A DNA stretch of 48,287 bases from Lyngbya aestuarii BL J. GTDB taxonomy: Bacteria; Cyanobacteriota; Cyanobacteriia; Cyanobacteriales; Microcoleaceae. The stretch lies in contig NZ_AUZM01000048.1 of assembly GCF_000478195.2 (NCBI RefSeq), positions 1 to 48,287 on the forward strand. Reading direction: 5' to 3'. A program made the translations under genes and the position numbers. Under the pieces are notes generated by a model that saw only the letters and a list, made by a program, of their open reading frames with translations, was not told the DNA's origin and searched no databases. Positions 48,167 to 48,287 of the stretch are shown one piece after another (position 1 is the first letter of the stretch; the number at the start of each line of letters is the position of its first letter).

Positions 48167-48287
48167 TTATAATTTAGATGATCGCTTGGAATTGAGAGTA
48201 TCTAACAACTCGTTTTCAAACACCAATTCCATGCGATCTCCCCGAAATCGTGTGATACCATATTCGATAATCCGACCATCTTGATCG
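48167..48287 (-). CDS. GntR-family regulator, UTRA-domain C-terminus (partial)
   Basis: Only the last 40 codons are in the window; the gene enters from the right edge. They read DQDGRIIEYGITRFRGDRME and end LDTLNSKRSSKL. DxxGxxIEY...R.RGDR is the ending of UTRA ligand-binding domains in HutC/PhnF-type GntR repressors. Its position next to phnCDE suggests a PhnF-like role, which is inference. Confidence 0.7.
   Translation of the reverse strand, partial: DQDGRIIEYGITRFRGDRMELVFENELLDTLNSKRSSKL

Overview
The window looks like chromosome of a filamentous, non-heterocystous type cyanobacterium (Oscillatoriales-like, for example the Lyngbya/Limnoraphis/Planktothrix/Oscillatoria range). Evidence: photosystem II genes psbB and psbT, a cyanobacterial type ribosomal protein S1, several cyanobacteria-specific small families (DUF1830, DUF92, DUF6439-like), frequent HIP1 octamers (GCGATCGC) in both coding and intergenic DNA, and a hetR gene, which marks filamentous lineages. 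Genus assignment is inference.

Layout. 1-12.8 kb: 5' part of an aldehyde dehydrogenase, a giant sacsin-like GHKL ATPase, an exopolysaccharide pair (Wza-like export protein and Wzc-like tyrosine autokinase) and an FAD oxidoreductase. 13.2-14.9 kb: the most interesting stretch, a short secreted protein with two RGSGR pentapeptides (PatX type), then a structured leader and hetR. 14.9-20.4 kb: leftward genes for a parvulin, a DUF92/VTE6-like membrane kinase, a lipase, a TPR protein and an AI-2E family permease. 20.7-28.5 kb: rightward housekeeping and photosynthesis genes (psbB, psbT, nrdR, rps1, a HAD phosphatase, metK), with a strongly structured, probably non-coding RNA region in front of rps1. 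28.7-33.4 kb: a peroxiredoxin/prolyl-4-hydroxylase fusion, a secreted DxDxDG protein, a geranylgeranyl-reductase-like flavoprotein and mtnA. 33.5-34.1 kb: probable wreck of a TnpB-type IS200/IS605 element with an intact ribbon-helix-helix ORF. 34.1-37.5 kb: small cyanobacterial proteins, an RsbW-like kinase, an alpha/beta hydrolase and a thioredoxin-like ferredoxin. 37.7-39.1 kb: a cluster of DnaA boxes next to dnaN, very likely the chromosome origin. 39.1-44 kb: an RTX-type gene remnant, a CHAD protein, a P-loop kinase, a DUF1830 protein and a two-RCK membrane protein. 44.1-48.3 kb: a phosphonate/phosphite ABC transporter (phnC, phnD, phnE), a half-size TauE permease, a histidine-motif membrane hydroxylase and the tail of a GntR/UTRA regulator.

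How the parts fit. hetR and the RGSGR protein form a ligand-receptor pair known from heterocyst patterning; here it may serve another role of filamentous growth. The origin region beside dnaN anchors the window on the main chromosome. The phn genes with a nearby GntR/UTRA regulator suggest uptake of reduced or organic phosphorus, though no C-P lyase or phosphite dehydrogenase gene lies in the window. No tRNA, rRNA or CRISPR array was recognised.
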